A stretch of 64,000 nucleotides of DNA from CAVQGZ01 sp963712175 (GCA_963712175.1 CAVQGZ010000001.1:62001-126000), one strand, 5' to 3'. Shown: positions 45,547 to 57,358, counted from the stretch's first letter. Numbers and translations: made by a program. Notes: generated by a model not told the origin, from the letters alone.

Positions 45547-46308
45547 TCAGCCTCCGTACCTGCGCTTGCGTTCGCCGTAGGAGCGCAGGGCACGAAGGAA
45601 GTCGACACGGCGGAAGTCGGGCCACATCGCCTCGCAGAAGTAGAACTCGCTGTGGGCGCTCTGCCACATCAAGAACCCCGACAGGCGTTGCTCGCCGGAG
45701 GTCCTGATCACCAGGTCGGGGTCGGGCTGCCCCTTGGTGTAGAGGTGCTCGGCGATGTGCTCCACGTCGAGCAGCTCGGCCACCTCCGCCGTGGTCTTGC
45801 CGGCTGCCGCGTGCTCGACGAGCATCGAGCGAACCGCGTCCGCGATCTCCTGCCGGCCGCCGTAGCCGACGGCGACGTTGACCCACATGCCGTCCACGGT
45901 CTCGGTTCGCTCGGCCGCCACCTTGAGCACCTGCTGCGTCGAGGGGGGCAGGACGTCCAGGGACCCCACCGGGTGCAGGCGCCATCGCCGGGTGTCGGCG
46001 ATGCGCTCGACTGCCCCCTCGATGATCGCGACCAGGGCGTCGAGCTCGGCCCTGGGTCTGCTGAGGTTGTCGGTGGAGAGCATCCACAGAGTGACGACCT
46101 CGACACCGACGTCGCTGCACCAGCCGAGGAACTCGATGATCTTCTCGGCGCCACGCTCATGACCCATGCGCGGGTCCTGCCCGGCACTGCGTGCCCAGCG
46201 GCGGTTGCCGTCGAGGATGACCCCGACGTGCCTGGGCAGCTTGGCGGCGTCCAACGAACGCATGAGCCGACGCTCGTAGATCCCATAGACGAGGTCGGCC
46301 GCCGCCAC
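45547..46308 (-). CDS. uppS: Isoprenyl transferase (cis-prenyltransferase, UppS/Z-FPP synthase family)
   Basis: A 253-residue cis-prenyltransferase. Region I is VGVILDGNRRWARSAG with the catalytic Asp, GHERGAEKIIEFLGWC, TLWMLSTDNLSRPRAELDAL, and the C-terminal RTSGEQRLSGFLMWQSAHSE. By position it matches Rv1086, which makes short omega,E,Z-farnesyl diphosphate, a precursor of decaprenyl phosphate; whether this copy is short- or long-chain is not clear. GTG 46308 is fixed by a TAGCCT box 7 nt upstream. Divergent from the hemolysin III gene. Confidence 0.92.
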   Translation of the reverse strand: MAAADLVYGIYERRLMRSLDAAKLPRHVGVILDGNRRWARSAGQDPRMGHERGAEKIIEFLGWCSDVGVEVVTLWMLSTDNLSRPRAELDALVAIIEGAVERIADTRRWRLHPVGSLDVLPPSTQQVLKVAAERTETVDGMWVNVAVGYGGRQEIADAVRSMLVEHAAAGKTTAEVAELLDVEHIAEHLYTKGQPDPDLVIRTSGEQRLSGFLMWQSAHSEFYFCEAMWPDFRRVDFLRALRSYGERKRRYGG

Positions 46309-46321
46309 GATCGCGAGGCTA
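46309..46321 (-). promoter_or_regulatory. Leaderless promoter of the isoprenyl transferase
   Basis: The minus strand reads TAGCCT, 7 nt, GTG at 46308. Confidence 0.6.
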
Positions 46322-46368
46322 CCCCGGCTGAGCCCTACGTCCGCGCAACCGCGCGCCGTCCCGTAAGT

Positions 46369-46384
46369 TACGGAGCCGTAGGCT
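46369..46384 (+). promoter_or_regulatory. Promoter and palindromic operator candidate of the hemolysin III gene
   Basis: A TAGGCT -10 box (46379-46384) overlaps the inverted repeat TACGG-AG-CCGTA (46369-46380). A bound repressor here would block the -10. A 27-nt leader with AGGATGTGAG precedes the ATG. Confidence 0.45.
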
Positions 46385-46411
46385 GACGCAGGCCCGAGAA
46401 CAGGATGTGAG

Positions 46412-47161
46412 ATGGCGCAGGACTCACACACCGATCACTCTGCCAGGGACCGTGCCGAAGCCGCCTACGACGCTCTGTCGGACCGCGTCGAGTCGCGGAT
46501 GTCCGGGGCGATCGACCGGCTTCCGGCCCAGTTCAAGCCGAAGCTGCGCGGATGGCTGCACCTGGGTGCGGTGCCGGTCTCAGCCGTGCTGTGCCTGGCG
46601 CTGCTCGTCGTTGCCGACGCCTCCGACGAGCGAGCAGCCATCGCCGTGTACACCGCCACCAGCCTGCTTCTCTTCTCGGTCAGCGCCCTCTACCACCGCG
46701 GCACGTGGGGCGAGCCCATGAGCGGGTTCCTGCGCCGGCTCGACCACGCCAACATCTTCCTGATCATTGCGGGCACGTACACGCCGTACGCCGTGCTGCT
46801 GCTGCCCCCGGAGCGTGCCCGGCTACTGCTCGTCCTCGTGTGGTCGGGCGCCTTGGCCGGCGTCTTCTTCCGGTTCTTCTGGCTGGGGGCCCCGCGCTGG
46901 ACCTACGTCACCGCCTACGTCGCGCTGGGCTGGGTGGCCGTCTTCTTCCTCGGTGATCTCGCACGCGCCGGCGGCTGGGTGATCCTGACGCTCATGGTGC
47001 TCGGCGGTCTGCTGTACACGATCGGTGCCGCGGTCTACGCGACCAAGAAACCCGACCCCAGCCCGCGCTGGTTCGGCTACCACGAGGTCTTCCACGCCCT
47101 GACGATCGCTGCCTGGCTGTCGTTCTACGTCGGCATCGCGGTCAGCCTCGCCAGAGGCTGA
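46412..47161 (+). CDS. Hemolysin III / TrhA family membrane protein
   Basis: A 249-residue seven-helix protein of the PAQR/hemolysin III family. Signatures are SALYHRGTW, RRLDHANIFLIIAGTYTPYA, and the C-terminal GYHEVFHALTIAAWLSFYVG, giving the metal-binding histidines and aspartate. Members influence membrane-lipid fluidity in Gram-negatives; a hemolytic role is not implied. Positionally equal to Rv1085c. Confidence 0.92.
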   Translation: MAQDSHTDHSARDRAEAAYDALSDRVESRMSGAIDRLPAQFKPKLRGWLHLGAVPVSAVLCLALLVVADASDERAAIAVYTATSLLLFSVSALYHRGTWGEPMSGFLRRLDHANIFLIIAGTYTPYAVLLLPPERARLLLVLVWSGALAGVFFRFFWLGAPRWTYVTAYVALGWVAVFFLGDLARAGGWVILTLMVLGGLLYTIGAAVYATKKPDPSPRWFGYHEVFHALTIAAWLSFYVGIAVSLARG

Positions 47162-47170
47162 GCGGCACCC

Positions 47171-47659
47171 TCAGCGGACGACGGCCACCGGCCCGTGCGC
47201 GTGGTGCACAAGGTGCTCGCTGACCGATCCGAGCAGCAGGCTGGCCACGGCGCTGTGCCCGCGGGAGCCGACCACCACCAGTGCCGCGGTTCGACTCGCC
47301 TCGACCAACGCGTCATGGGCGCTGTCGTGGACGGGCATCGGTCGCAGGTCGATGTCCGGTTCGTCGCCCAGCTCCCGGCGCACCTCGGCATCGATGGCAG
47401 CAGACACCGCGGCCTCGTAGTCGCTCATGGGCGCCACGACGCCGGGCTCGACGACGGCCGGCATCGGCGCCGTGGTCATGGACCACGCCCGAACGAGCAC
47501 CAGCGGGCACTGGCGGGCACGCGCCTCCAGCGCCGCGAATGCCAGGGCGTGGCGTCCGCATCCCGACCCGTCGACTCCGACGACCACGCACCCCGTGACG
47601 TCACCCACGTGCTCACGCACGCGACCCAGCACCCGGGGCTGCTCGGAGAACTCAGCCAC
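47171..47659 (-). CDS. Universal stress protein (UspA family)
   Basis: A 162-residue single-domain Usp. It has VVVGVDGSGCGRHALAFAAL at the first strand and the ATP-binding loop VVVGSRGHSAVASLLLGSVS near the C-terminus. The GTG start follows GGAGGGAAGA. It shares the 41-bp divergent region with pgm. Confidence 0.9.
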   Translation of the reverse strand: MAEFSEQPRVLGRVREHVGDVTGCVVVGVDGSGCGRHALAFAALEARARQCPLVLVRAWSMTTAPMPAVVEPGVVAPMSDYEAAVSAAIDAEVRRELGDEPDIDLRPMPVHDSAHDALVEASRTAALVVVGSRGHSAVASLLLGSVSEHLVHHAHGPVAVVR

Positions 47660-47687
47660 TCTTCCCTCCTACGCCTACCGATCACCC

Positions 47688-47700
47688 TACGGTGAGGCTC
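47688..47700 (+). promoter_or_regulatory. Leaderless promoter of pgm
   Basis: TACGGT, 7 nt, ATG at 47701; this selects it over an in-frame start at 47692. Confidence 0.6.
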
Positions 47701-49339
47701 ATGACCGTCGATCCTCGAGCCGGGACCGGGGCACAGCCCGACGACCTCGTCGACCTCGCCCGCCTGGTCACCGCCTACTACAGCGAGCACCCCGACCTCG
47801 ACGACCCGGCGCAGCGGGTCGCCTTCGGCACGTCCGGGCACCGCGGCTCGGCGCTGCGTGGCTCCTTCAACGACGACCACATCGCCGCGACGACGCAGGC
47901 CATCTGCGAGTACCGGGCGGCCCAGGGCATCGACGGCCCGCTCTTCCTCGGCCGTGACACCCACGCGCTGTCCGACCCCGCACAGGTGACGGCGCTGGAG
48001 GTTCTCGCGGCGAACGGCGTGACGGTGCTGCTCGACTCCGCGGACCGCTACGTACCCACGCCGGCGCTCTCGCACGCCATCCTCAAGCAGAACAGTGGAC
48101 GCGTGACCGGCTCGGGGCTGGCCGACGGCATCGTGATCACGCCGTCGCACAACCCGCCGCCCGACGGAGGCTTCAAGTACAACCCGCCGAACGGTGGGCC
48201 CGCCGACACCGACGTGACCCGCTGGGTCCAGGACAGGGCGAACGAGCTGTTGGAGGCTGGACTCGACGGCGTGGCTCGCATCCCCTATGCCCGGGCGCGT
48301 TCCACCGACTCGACATCGACCTTCGACTACCTGAGCAGCTACGTCGACGACCTGCCCGCGGTGCTCGACATCGCAGCCATCCGGTCGTCAGGCGTGCGCA
48401 TCGCCGCCGACCCCATGGGCGGGGCGAGCGTGGACTACTGGTCTGCCATCGCCGAGCGTCACGGGCTCGCGATGGAGGTGGTCAACCCGCTGGTGGACGG
48501 CACCTTCCGGTTCATGACCCTGGACTGGGACGGGAAGATCCGGATGGACTGCTCCTCGCCCTACGCGATGGCCTCCCTCATCGATCGCGTTGCTGGCGAG
48601 GCCGGGGCCTTCGACGTGGCCACGGGCAACGACGCGGACGCGGACCGGCACGGCATCGTGACCCCGGACGGCGGGCTCATGAACCCCAACCACTTCTTGG
48701 CCGTGGCCATCCGCTACCTGTACCAGAACCGGCCGCAGTGGCCGTCCGACACGGGCATCGGCAAGACGCTGGTGTCGTCGTCGATGATCGACCGGGTTGC
48801 CGCCGACCTCGGACGACGAATGGACGAGGTGCCGGTCGGCTTCAAGTGGTTCGTGCCCGGGCTGCAGGACGGGTCCATCGGCTTCGGCGGCGAGGAGAGC
48901 GCCGGCGCATCGTTCCTACGCAAGGACGGCACGACGTGGACGACGGACAAGGACGGGATCCTGCTCTGCCTGCTGGCCGCGGAGATCATCGCCACCACGG
49001 GTCGCTCCCCCAGCCAGCACTACGCCGACCTGACCCAGCACCACGGCTCCCCTGCCTACGCCCGGATCGACGCCCCGGCCACCCGTGCGGAGAAGGCCAC
49101 GCTCGCAGCACTGTCACCGGAGCAGGTCACCGCGACCGAGCTGGGCGGCGACCCGATCACGGCGATCCTGACCAGGGCTCCCGGCAACGGCGCTCCCATC
49201 GGGGGACTCAAGGTCGGCACGGAGTACGGCTGGTTCGCGGCTCGCCCGTCCGGGACCGAGGACGTGTACAAGATCTACGGCGAGTCGTTCCGTGGGCCGG
49301 ACCACCTGGCTCGGATCCAGGAGGAGGCACGCGCCGTCG

Positions 49340-49362
<23 letters not shown>
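47701..49362 (+). CDS. pgm: Phosphoglucomutase, alpha-D-glucose phosphate-specific
   Basis: A 553-residue enzyme interconverting glucose-1-phosphate and glucose-6-phosphate for glycogen, trehalose and cell-wall sugar synthesis. Key motifs are AFGTSGHRGSALRGSFND, the phosphoserine loop IVITPSHNPPPDGGFKYN, the metal-binding NDADADRHGIV, and the sugar-binding GFGGEESAGASFLRKDG. The phosphate-binding end is WFAARPSGTEDVYKIYGES. The 3' end overlaps the convergent DUF255 gene by 23 nt. Confidence 0.95.
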
Positions 49363-51361
<1,999 letters not shown>

Positions 51362-51370
51362 GCGCGGGCG

Positions 51371-52357
51371 TCAGTGCTTGGGGTCTGAGGAGTGACCCGG
51401 GAAGACCTTCGCCGTGGGGTCGATGACGGGTGCCGCGTTGTTGACGGCGGTGGCCGCCTCACCGAAGCCCGTCGAGATGAGGCGCACCTTGCCCGGGTAC
51501 TCCACCACGTCGCCGGCCGCGAACACGCCAGGGACGCTGGTGGCCATGTGGCTGTCGACGACGATGTGCCGCTTGGCAACCTCCAGCCCCCACGTCTGCA
51601 GCGGGCCGAGGTCGGCGATGAAGCCCAGCGCCGCGACGACCTCGTCGCACTCGATGGTCGCGTGCTCGTCGGTGTCCTTGTTGACCACGTCGACGGCGCG
51701 AACCCGGCCGTCCTCGCTGCCGAGGATCTCGTGCGGCACGTACGGCGTCAGCACGTTCACCTTGGATGCGCGCAGCTGCGCGACCGACCCCTCGTGAGCG
51801 CGGAACTGGTCACGACGGTGGATGAGGGTGACCGACGAGGCCTTGTCCTGCAGCACCAGTGCCCAGTCGACGGCACTGTCTCCGCCACCGACGATCAGCA
51901 CGTCCTTGTCGTGCAGAACCGACAGGTCGGTGACCACGTAGCGCAGCCCCTTGCCCTGGAACGCGTCACCTCCGGGCAGGACGCGAGGTGTGAAGGTGCC
52001 GATTCCGGCGGCCACGATCACGGCCTTCGCGTGCACGGCGTCGCCGTTGTCGAGCTCGACGACCAGCGACCCGTCGCCCTGCCTGCTCAGGCTGTCGGCC
52101 CGGCGCCCCAGCAGGTAGGTGGGATCGGCCGACGACGCCTGCTCGACGAGCCGCGTCGCAAGGTCACGGGCCAGCACGGACGGGTAGCCGGCGACGTCGT
52201 AGATGGGCTTCTCCGGGTACAGCGCCATCAGCTGCCCACCGGGCTCGGTGAGCGAGTCGACGATTGCGACGCGCATGCCGCGGAAGCCCGCGTAGTAGGC
52301 GGCGTACAGCCCCGTCGGACCGGCACCGACAATCAGCAGGTCAACCTCAGTGACCAT
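51371..52357 (-). CDS. Ferredoxin/flavodoxin-NADP(+) reductase, thioredoxin-reductase-like type
   Basis: A 328-residue FAD-dependent reductase. FAD binding is LLIVGAGPTGLYAAYYAGF, NADPH binding is VLIVGGGDSAVDWALVLQD with HRRDQFRAHEGSV, and the C-terminal FAD motif is VFAAGDVVEYPGKVRL. It lacks the redox-active CxxC of thioredoxin reductase, which places it with the TrxR-like FNRs (YumC type). Its start overlaps the upstream gene stop by 11 nt. In this operon it would pass electrons between NADPH and the ferredoxin used by NifJ. Confidence 0.9.
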   Translation of the reverse strand: MVTEVDLLIVGAGPTGLYAAYYAGFRGMRVAIVDSLTEPGGQLMALYPEKPIYDVAGYPSVLARDLATRLVEQASSADPTYLLGRRADSLSRQGDGSLVVELDNGDAVHAKAVIVAAGIGTFTPRVLPGGDAFQGKGLRYVVTDLSVLHDKDVLIVGGGDSAVDWALVLQDKASSVTLIHRRDQFRAHEGSVAQLRASKVNVLTPYVPHEILGSEDGRVRAVDVVNKDTDEHATIECDEVVAALGFIADLGPLQTWGLEVAKRHIVVDSHMATSVPGVFAAGDVVEYPGKVRLISTGFGEAATAVNNAAPVIDPTAKVFPGHSSDPKH

Positions 52358-53387
52358 GGGTACTCCCTAGTGCGTGGTCGAGCAGGTAGGAGCTCAACGT
52401 ACGGATGTATTGGGACCGTTCGTAGCTGGACCGATCGGCCGCTGTCTTGTAGGAGACGCTGCCTCGCATCTGCCGCACGGATGAGTAGTCGTGCTCGGAC
52501 ATCCACGACACCAGCTGGGCCTCGACCTCTGCGACGTGCTCGGGCCCCTGGAGCAGCAGGGCCGAGGTCATCATGGCGACGTCCGCACCCGCCAGCAGGA
52601 CCTTGATCACCTCGGCGCCGGTGTGCACGCCTGATGTCGCGGCCAAGGAGACCTCGGTGAGCAGGGGGCGCAAGATGCCTATCCACCGCAGCGGCAGCCG
52701 GACCTCGCTGGGGTGCGACAGCGAGACCTTCGCCTCGACGCCCAACGTCTCGATGTCGATGTCGGGCTGGTAGAACCGGTTGAACAGCACCAGGCCGTCC
52801 GCGCCGTCGGCCGCCAGGCGCTGGGCAAGGGCCGGCAGGGCGGAGTAGTAGGGCGACATCTTGACCGCGAGCGGGACGGCGAGCTCCGCGCGTACTGCGC
52901 GCACCGCGTCGGCGAGTCGGTCCTCGACGTCGAGGCTGTCCTCGTCCGGGTCGGTGACGACGTCGTAGAGGTTGAGCTCGACGGCGTCCGCGCCGGCATC
53001 GGCGAGCATCCGCGCGTAGCGCACCCAGGCACCGGACGAGCGCGCGTTGACGCTGGCGATCACCGGCACGTCGAGTGCCGCCTTGGCGTCGGCGACGAGG
53101 TTGAGGTGCACCCCCGGACCGACGTCAGTGATGTCCAGGTCGGGGAAGAAGCCGGTGTCACCGGTGGCCTCGGCGAACGTCCCCAGCCCGGTCTCCATCT
53201 GGTCGAGCAGCCGCAGTGGCTCCTCCTCGACCTCCTCCTCGAACAGCGAGGGGAGCACGACGGCAGCGACTCCCGCCTCCTGCAGCGCCAGGAGCGACTC
53301 CACCATGCCCGTCAACGGGCTGGCCGAGGCGACGATGGGGCTGCGCAGCGACAACCCCAGGTACTCGGTGCTCAGGTCGGGCCCCAT
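52347..53387 (-). CDS. Dihydroorotate dehydrogenase-like flavoprotein
   Basis: A 346-residue FMN-barrel protein. It begins DLSTEYLGLSLRSPIVASAS and has PVIASVNARSSGAWVRYARM, AVELNLYDVVTDPDED, LAVKMSPYYSALPALAQR and IKVLLAGADVAMMTSALLLQ. It resembles the DHOD-like proteins commonly found directly downstream of NifJ, related to PreA-type barrels, rather than a true pyrimidine-pathway PyrD. Its substrate is unknown. The ATG overlaps the nifJ stop by one base. Confidence 0.85.
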   Translation of the reverse strand: MGPDLSTEYLGLSLRSPIVASASPLTGMVESLLALQEAGVAAVVLPSLFEEEVEEEPLRLLDQMETGLGTFAEATGDTGFFPDLDITDVGPGVHLNLVADAKAALDVPVIASVNARSSGAWVRYARMLADAGADAVELNLYDVVTDPDEDSLDVEDRLADAVRAVRAELAVPLAVKMSPYYSALPALAQRLAADGADGLVLFNRFYQPDIDIETLGVEAKVSLSHPSEVRLPLRWIGILRPLLTEVSLAATSGVHTGAEVIKVLLAGADVAMMTSALLLQGPEHVAEVEAQLVSWMSEHDYSSVRQMRGSVSYKTAADRSSYERSQYIRTLSSYLLDHALGSTHGH

Positions 53388-56300
53388 CAGCCGTCCTCCC
53401 CATCCTCGCCGTCGGCGCCGTCGCTGCGTGCGATGGCGCGCTCCACGCCGGCGAGCTGCTCGTAGTAGCGGCGCCTCTCGGTGACGTCGTGCTGGGCCAG
53501 CGAGAAGAGCTCGCGAGCCCTCGCCGGGTTGCTGCGGGCCAGGGCGGAGAACCGGGTCTCGGCCAGCAGGAAGTCGTTGAGCGGTGTGGACGGTGCCTTG
53601 GAGTCCAGCTGGAACGGCTGGCCGTGCTCGGCCTCGGTCGGGCTGTACCGGTAGAGCTCCCAGTATCCCGACGACACCGCAGCCTTCTGGTGTGTCATGG
53701 ACGTCGACATGTCGATGCCGTGCGCGATGCACGTCGAGTAGGCGATCACGAGCGACGGTCCGCGCCACGCATCCGCCTCGAGAAGGGCGCGCACCGTCTG
53801 CGTCTCGTTGGCACCCAGGGCGATCTGGGCGACGTAGACGTTGCCGTAGGCACGGGCGAAGGCGCCAAGGTCCTTCTTCGCGCTGGCCTTGCCCGAGACG
53901 GCGAACTTCGCCGTCGCTCCGCGAGGTGTCGCCTTGGACGCCTGACCGCCGGTGTTGGAGTAGACCTCGGTGTCCATGACCAGGACGTTGATGTCGCGGC
54001 CGGAGGAGAGCACCTGGTCGAGACCCCCGAAGCCGATGTCGTAGGCCCAGCCGTCTCCACCGACTGCCCAGACGCTGCGGCGCACCAGGTTCTCGGCCAG
54101 CTGGGCCAGGCGCGGCAGCCGATCGTCGGTGTCGCCGTTCTCGACCAGTCGGGCGATCCGAGTGACGAGCACCTCGACGCGGGCGCGCTGGGCTCGCACC
54201 TCGGCCTCGTCGGCCTGCTCGGACAGGAGCAGGGCCGAGACGAGCTCGTCCCCGAGCATCCAGCCAAGCTCGGCCAGCAGTCGCCGGGCCGCGTCCGTGT
54301 GCGACTCGATGCCCAGGCGAAGGCCGAGCCCGAACTCGGCGTTGTCCTCGAAGAGCGAGTTGCTCCACGCCGGACCACGCCCGTCGGAACCACTGGCCCA
54401 CGGTGTCGTCGGCAGGTTGCCCCCGTAGATGGACGAGCACCCCGTCGCGTTGGCAACCACCAGGCGGTCGCCGTATAGCTGGGAGAGGAGCTTCAGGTAG
54501 GGGGTCTCCCCGCAGCCGCTGCAGGCCCCCGAGAACTCGAAGAGGGGCTGGAGCAGCTGCGAGCCCTTCACGGTCGAATGCTTCACCGCAGTGCGGTCGA
54601 TCTCGGGGATGGACAGGAAGAAGTCCCAGGCCGGGCGCTCGATGTCGCGACGCTCCTGCGCGGGCGCCAGGTTGAGGGACTTGTGGCTCGCGTCCTCCTT
54701 GCTGCGAGCCGGGCACACATCGACGCAGATGCCGCACCCTGTGCAGTCGTCGGGGGCCACCTGGACCGTGAGCTTGTGGTCGGTGAGGCGGCGGTCGCGG
54801 AAGGGCTTGGACGCGAAGCCTGTGGGGGCCGAGCCGAGCACGTCGTCCGGGTACACCTTGAGACGGATCGCAGCGTGCGGGCAGACGATGGCGCACTTGC
54901 CGCAGTCGATGCAGATCGACGGGTCCCACTGCGGGATGTCCTGGGCCAGAGAGCGCTTCTCCACCGCGGCGGTACCCGTCGGGTAGGTGCCGTCGGCAGG
55001 CAGCAGGCTGACCGGCAGCAGGTCGCCCTCCCCGGAGATCAGCGGAGCGGTGACCTGGACGAGGAACTCGTCGGCGTCCTGCGGTACCTGCACCCGAGCC
55101 CGGGGCGACCCCGTGATGGCCTCCGGAACGACCACGTGCGCCAGCTCGGCGAGGGCGGAGTCGATCGCGGCGAGGTTGCGGTCGACGACCGAGGGGCCCC
55201 GCTTGGCGTAACGGGTGGACACGGCCTCCTTGAGCGCATCGAGCGCCTTCTGCTCGGGCAGGACGCTGGAGAGTGCGAAGAAGCAGGGCTGCATCACGGT
55301 GTTGATGCGGGCGCCGAGCCCGAGCTGACGAGCCACCTTGTGGGCGTCGATGACCCAGACGTCCAGACCCTTGGCCATGATGGCCTGCTGAACCTCGGCC
55401 GGAAGCCGGTCCCACAGCTCCTCAGGCGAGTAGGGCGCGTTGAGCAGGAAGGTTGCCCCCGGGCGGGCGCTGGCGAGCACGTCCATCCGGTTCAGCAGGC
55501 TGAACTGGTGACAGGCGACGAAGTCAGCGCTCCCGTCCTCGATCAGATACGTCGAGGAGATGGGATCGGGTCCGAAGCGCAGGTGCGACACCGTGACCGA
55601 GCCGGCCTTCTTCGAGTCGTAGACGAAGTATCCCTGGGCATAGGAGTCGGTCTGCTCACCGATGATGGTGATGGCTGTCTTGTTGGCACCCACCGTCCCG
55701 TCGCTGCCCAGACCGTAGAAGACAGCCTGGACGGCGCGAGTGGGCACTCGGTACGCCGCATCGGTCGGCAGCGACAGATGGGTCACGTCGTCGTCGATGC
55801 CGAGGGTGACCGTGCGGGGCCCACCCCGCTCGGGGTAGTGCGCAGCGTGGTCGAGCAGGGCTGCCACGTCTCGGGGGCGTACCTCGGCGCTGCCGAGCCC
55901 GTATCGGGCCCCGATGACTGCCAGGGTGCCGCGGCCGGCCGCGTGAAGCGCCGCCAGCACGTCGAGGTACAGCGGCTCACCTGGCGCGCCGGGCTCCTTG
56001 GTCCGGTCCATGACCGCCACGACCTGGGCGCTCGCCGGGATGGCCGCCGCCACCTCCTCCAGCGGGAACGGCCGGAACAACCGAACGAGCACGGCACCGA
56101 CTCGCTTTCCCGCCGCGACCTCGGCCTCGACGACCTCGCGCACGGTGCCGGCCGCCGAACCCATCAGCACGAGCACCTGCTCGGCCTGCGGGTGTCCCAC
56201 GTACTCGACAAGGTGGTACTGGCGACCCACCCGGTCAGCGAGCTCGCCCATCACCTCGGTGACCAGGCCGGGAACCGCGTCGTAGTAGGAGTTGGATGCC

Positions 56301-56983
56301 TCCCGGGAGGCGAAGAACACGTCGGGGTTCTGCGCCGTGCCGCGCACCACCGGGCGCTCCGGGCTCAGGGCACGCAGCCGGTGGGCACTCACGTCGTCCT
56401 CGCGGACCAGCGCACGGATATCGGCCGGCTCGAGGAGCGACACCTTCGAGATCTCGTGGGACGTTCGGAAGCCGTCGAAGAAGTGCAGGAACGGGACGCG
56501 GGCCCGCAGCGTGGCGGCGTGGGACACCAGCGCCATGTCGTGCGCCTCCTGGACGCTGTTGCTGGCCAGCATCGCGAAGCCGGTGCTCCGCGTCGACATG
56601 ACGTCGGAATGGTCGCCGAAGATGGACAGGGCGTGGGTCGCCAGTGACCGGGCCGCCACGTGGATGACCGTCGGCGTGAGCTCGCCGGCGACCTTGAACA
56701 TCGTGGGGATCATCAGCAGCAGGCCCTGGCTGGCCGTGAACGTCGAGCCGAGCGCGCCCGCCTGGATGGCGCCATGCAGCGCGCCGGCCGCACCGCCCTC
56801 GGACTGCATCTCGACGACGGTCGGGACGTCGCCCCACAGGTTGGCCTGCCCGTGCCCGCTCCAGGCGTCCACCGACTCCCCCATGGCGCTCGCCGGGGTG
56901 ATGGGGTAGATGGCCAGGACTTCGGACAGGGAGTAGGCGACACGCGAGGCCGCCTCGTTTCCGTCGATGCAGGCCCACGTCAT
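53387..56983 (-). CDS. nifJ: Pyruvate:ferredoxin (flavodoxin) oxidoreductase, single-chain
   Basis: An 1198-residue homodimeric PFOR that oxidises pyruvate and CoA to acetyl-CoA and CO2, reducing ferredoxin or flavodoxin. Domains in order: pyrimidine-binding domain starting MTWACIDGNEAASRVAYSLS; transketolase C-like domain; gamma domain (GANKTAITIIGEQTDSYAQG, about residue 430); two 4Fe-4S motifs (CIDCGKCAIVCP near 690 and CTGCGICVDVCP near 750); the proximal cluster and ThDP domain (ACSGCGETPYLKLL near 820, GGDGWAYDIGFGGLDQ near 977, and DTEVYSNTGGQASKATPRG). All cluster cysteines are visible. A TAGCGT box 6 nt upstream makes it the leaderless head of a four-gene operon. Confidence 0.95.
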   Translation of the reverse strand: MTWACIDGNEAASRVAYSLSEVLAIYPITPASAMGESVDAWSGHGQANLWGDVPTVVEMQSEGGAAGALHGAIQAGALGSTFTASQGLLLMIPTMFKVAGELTPTVIHVAARSLATHALSIFGDHSDVMSTRSTGFAMLASNSVQEAHDMALVSHAATLRARVPFLHFFDGFRTSHEISKVSLLEPADIRALVREDDVSAHRLRALSPERPVVRGTAQNPDVFFASREASNSYYDAVPGLVTEVMGELADRVGRQYHLVEYVGHPQAEQVLVLMGSAAGTVREVVEAEVAAGKRVGAVLVRLFRPFPLEEVAAAIPASAQVVAVMDRTKEPGAPGEPLYLDVLAALHAAGRGTLAVIGARYGLGSAEVRPRDVAALLDHAAHYPERGGPRTVTLGIDDDVTHLSLPTDAAYRVPTRAVQAVFYGLGSDGTVGANKTAITIIGEQTDSYAQGYFVYDSKKAGSVTVSHLRFGPDPISSTYLIEDGSADFVACHQFSLLNRMDVLASARPGATFLLNAPYSPEELWDRLPAEVQQAIMAKGLDVWVIDAHKVARQLGLGARINTVMQPCFFALSSVLPEQKALDALKEAVSTRYAKRGPSVVDRNLAAIDSALAELAHVVVPEAITGSPRARVQVPQDADEFLVQVTAPLISGEGDLLPVSLLPADGTYPTGTAAVEKRSLAQDIPQWDPSICIDCGKCAIVCPHAAIRLKVYPDDVLGSAPTGFASKPFRDRRLTDHKLTVQVAPDDCTGCGICVDVCPARSKEDASHKSLNLAPAQERRDIERPAWDFFLSIPEIDRTAVKHSTVKGSQLLQPLFEFSGACSGCGETPYLKLLSQLYGDRLVVANATGCSSIYGGNLPTTPWASGSDGRGPAWSNSLFEDNAEFGLGLRLGIESHTDAARRLLAELGWMLGDELVSALLLSEQADEAEVRAQRARVEVLVTRIARLVENGDTDDRLPRLAQLAENLVRRSVWAVGGDGWAYDIGFGGLDQVLSSGRDINVLVMDTEVYSNTGGQASKATPRGATAKFAVSGKASAKKDLGAFARAYGNVYVAQIALGANETQTVRALLEADAWRGPSLVIAYSTCIAHGIDMSTSMTHQKAAVSSGYWELYRYSPTEAEHGQPFQLDSKAPSTPLNDFLLAETRFSALARSNPARARELFSLAQHDVTERRRYYEQLAGVERAIARSDGADGEDGEDG

Positions 56984-56995
56984 GTGCCGACGCTA
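56984..56995 (-). promoter_or_regulatory. Leaderless promoter of the nifJ operon
   Basis: The minus strand reads TAGCGT, 6 nt, ATG at 56983. Confidence 0.6.
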
Positions 56996-57081
56996 GAGGG
57001 CGGACGGGGGGCACGAGGCAGGTTCATAGGTCCTGACCCTCGCCGCCTTCTCTCGGCGCTCGGACGTCGAGCCCGCCATAC

Positions 57082-57327
57082 CTAGGAGGAGGGGTCGACC
57101 TTCCCGGACTCCGGAGCACCCAGCATGCGCTCGGCGTCGGTCGTGCCCTGCTCGTCGAAGGCAATGCGACGCATCTGCTTGCGCATGCTGCGCAGCAGGA
57201 ACACCAGAGACAACCCGAGGGCGACGAAGAAGAAGAACGCGTACGGGCCGGCCTGGAGCCCGTAGCCCTCATCGGTCGAGTCCTGCGCGACGACGAGCAG
57301 CGGGGTCACGGCGCTCAGCACATCCAC
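57082..57327 (-). CDS. Small membrane protein (position of Rv1083)
   Basis: An 81-residue protein with an N-terminal hydrophobic stretch (VLSAVTPLLVVAQD), one clear helix (GPYAFFFFVALGLSLVFLLR) and a basic tail (RSMRKQMRRIAF). GTG 57327 is selected by a CACAAT box 6 nt upstream. A small membrane protein next to mca is conserved in actinobacteria; its role is unknown. Confidence 0.75.
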   Translation of the reverse strand: MDVLSAVTPLLVVAQDSTDEGYGLQAGPYAFFFFVALGLSLVFLLRSMRKQMRRIAFDEQGTTDAERMLGAPESGKVDPSS

Positions 57328-57339
57328 GCCACCATTGTG
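57328..57339 (-). promoter_or_regulatory. Leaderless promoter of the small membrane protein
   Basis: The minus strand reads CACAAT, 6 nt, GTG. Confidence 0.45.
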
Positions 57340-57358
57340 ACCTATCGACGCGATGCAC

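Noticed and set aside
52347..55415. A 1022-codon open frame covering the DHOD-like gene and part of nifJ
   Set aside because: The first two thirds are a shadow of nifJ in another frame; the real DHOD-like gene starts at 53387.
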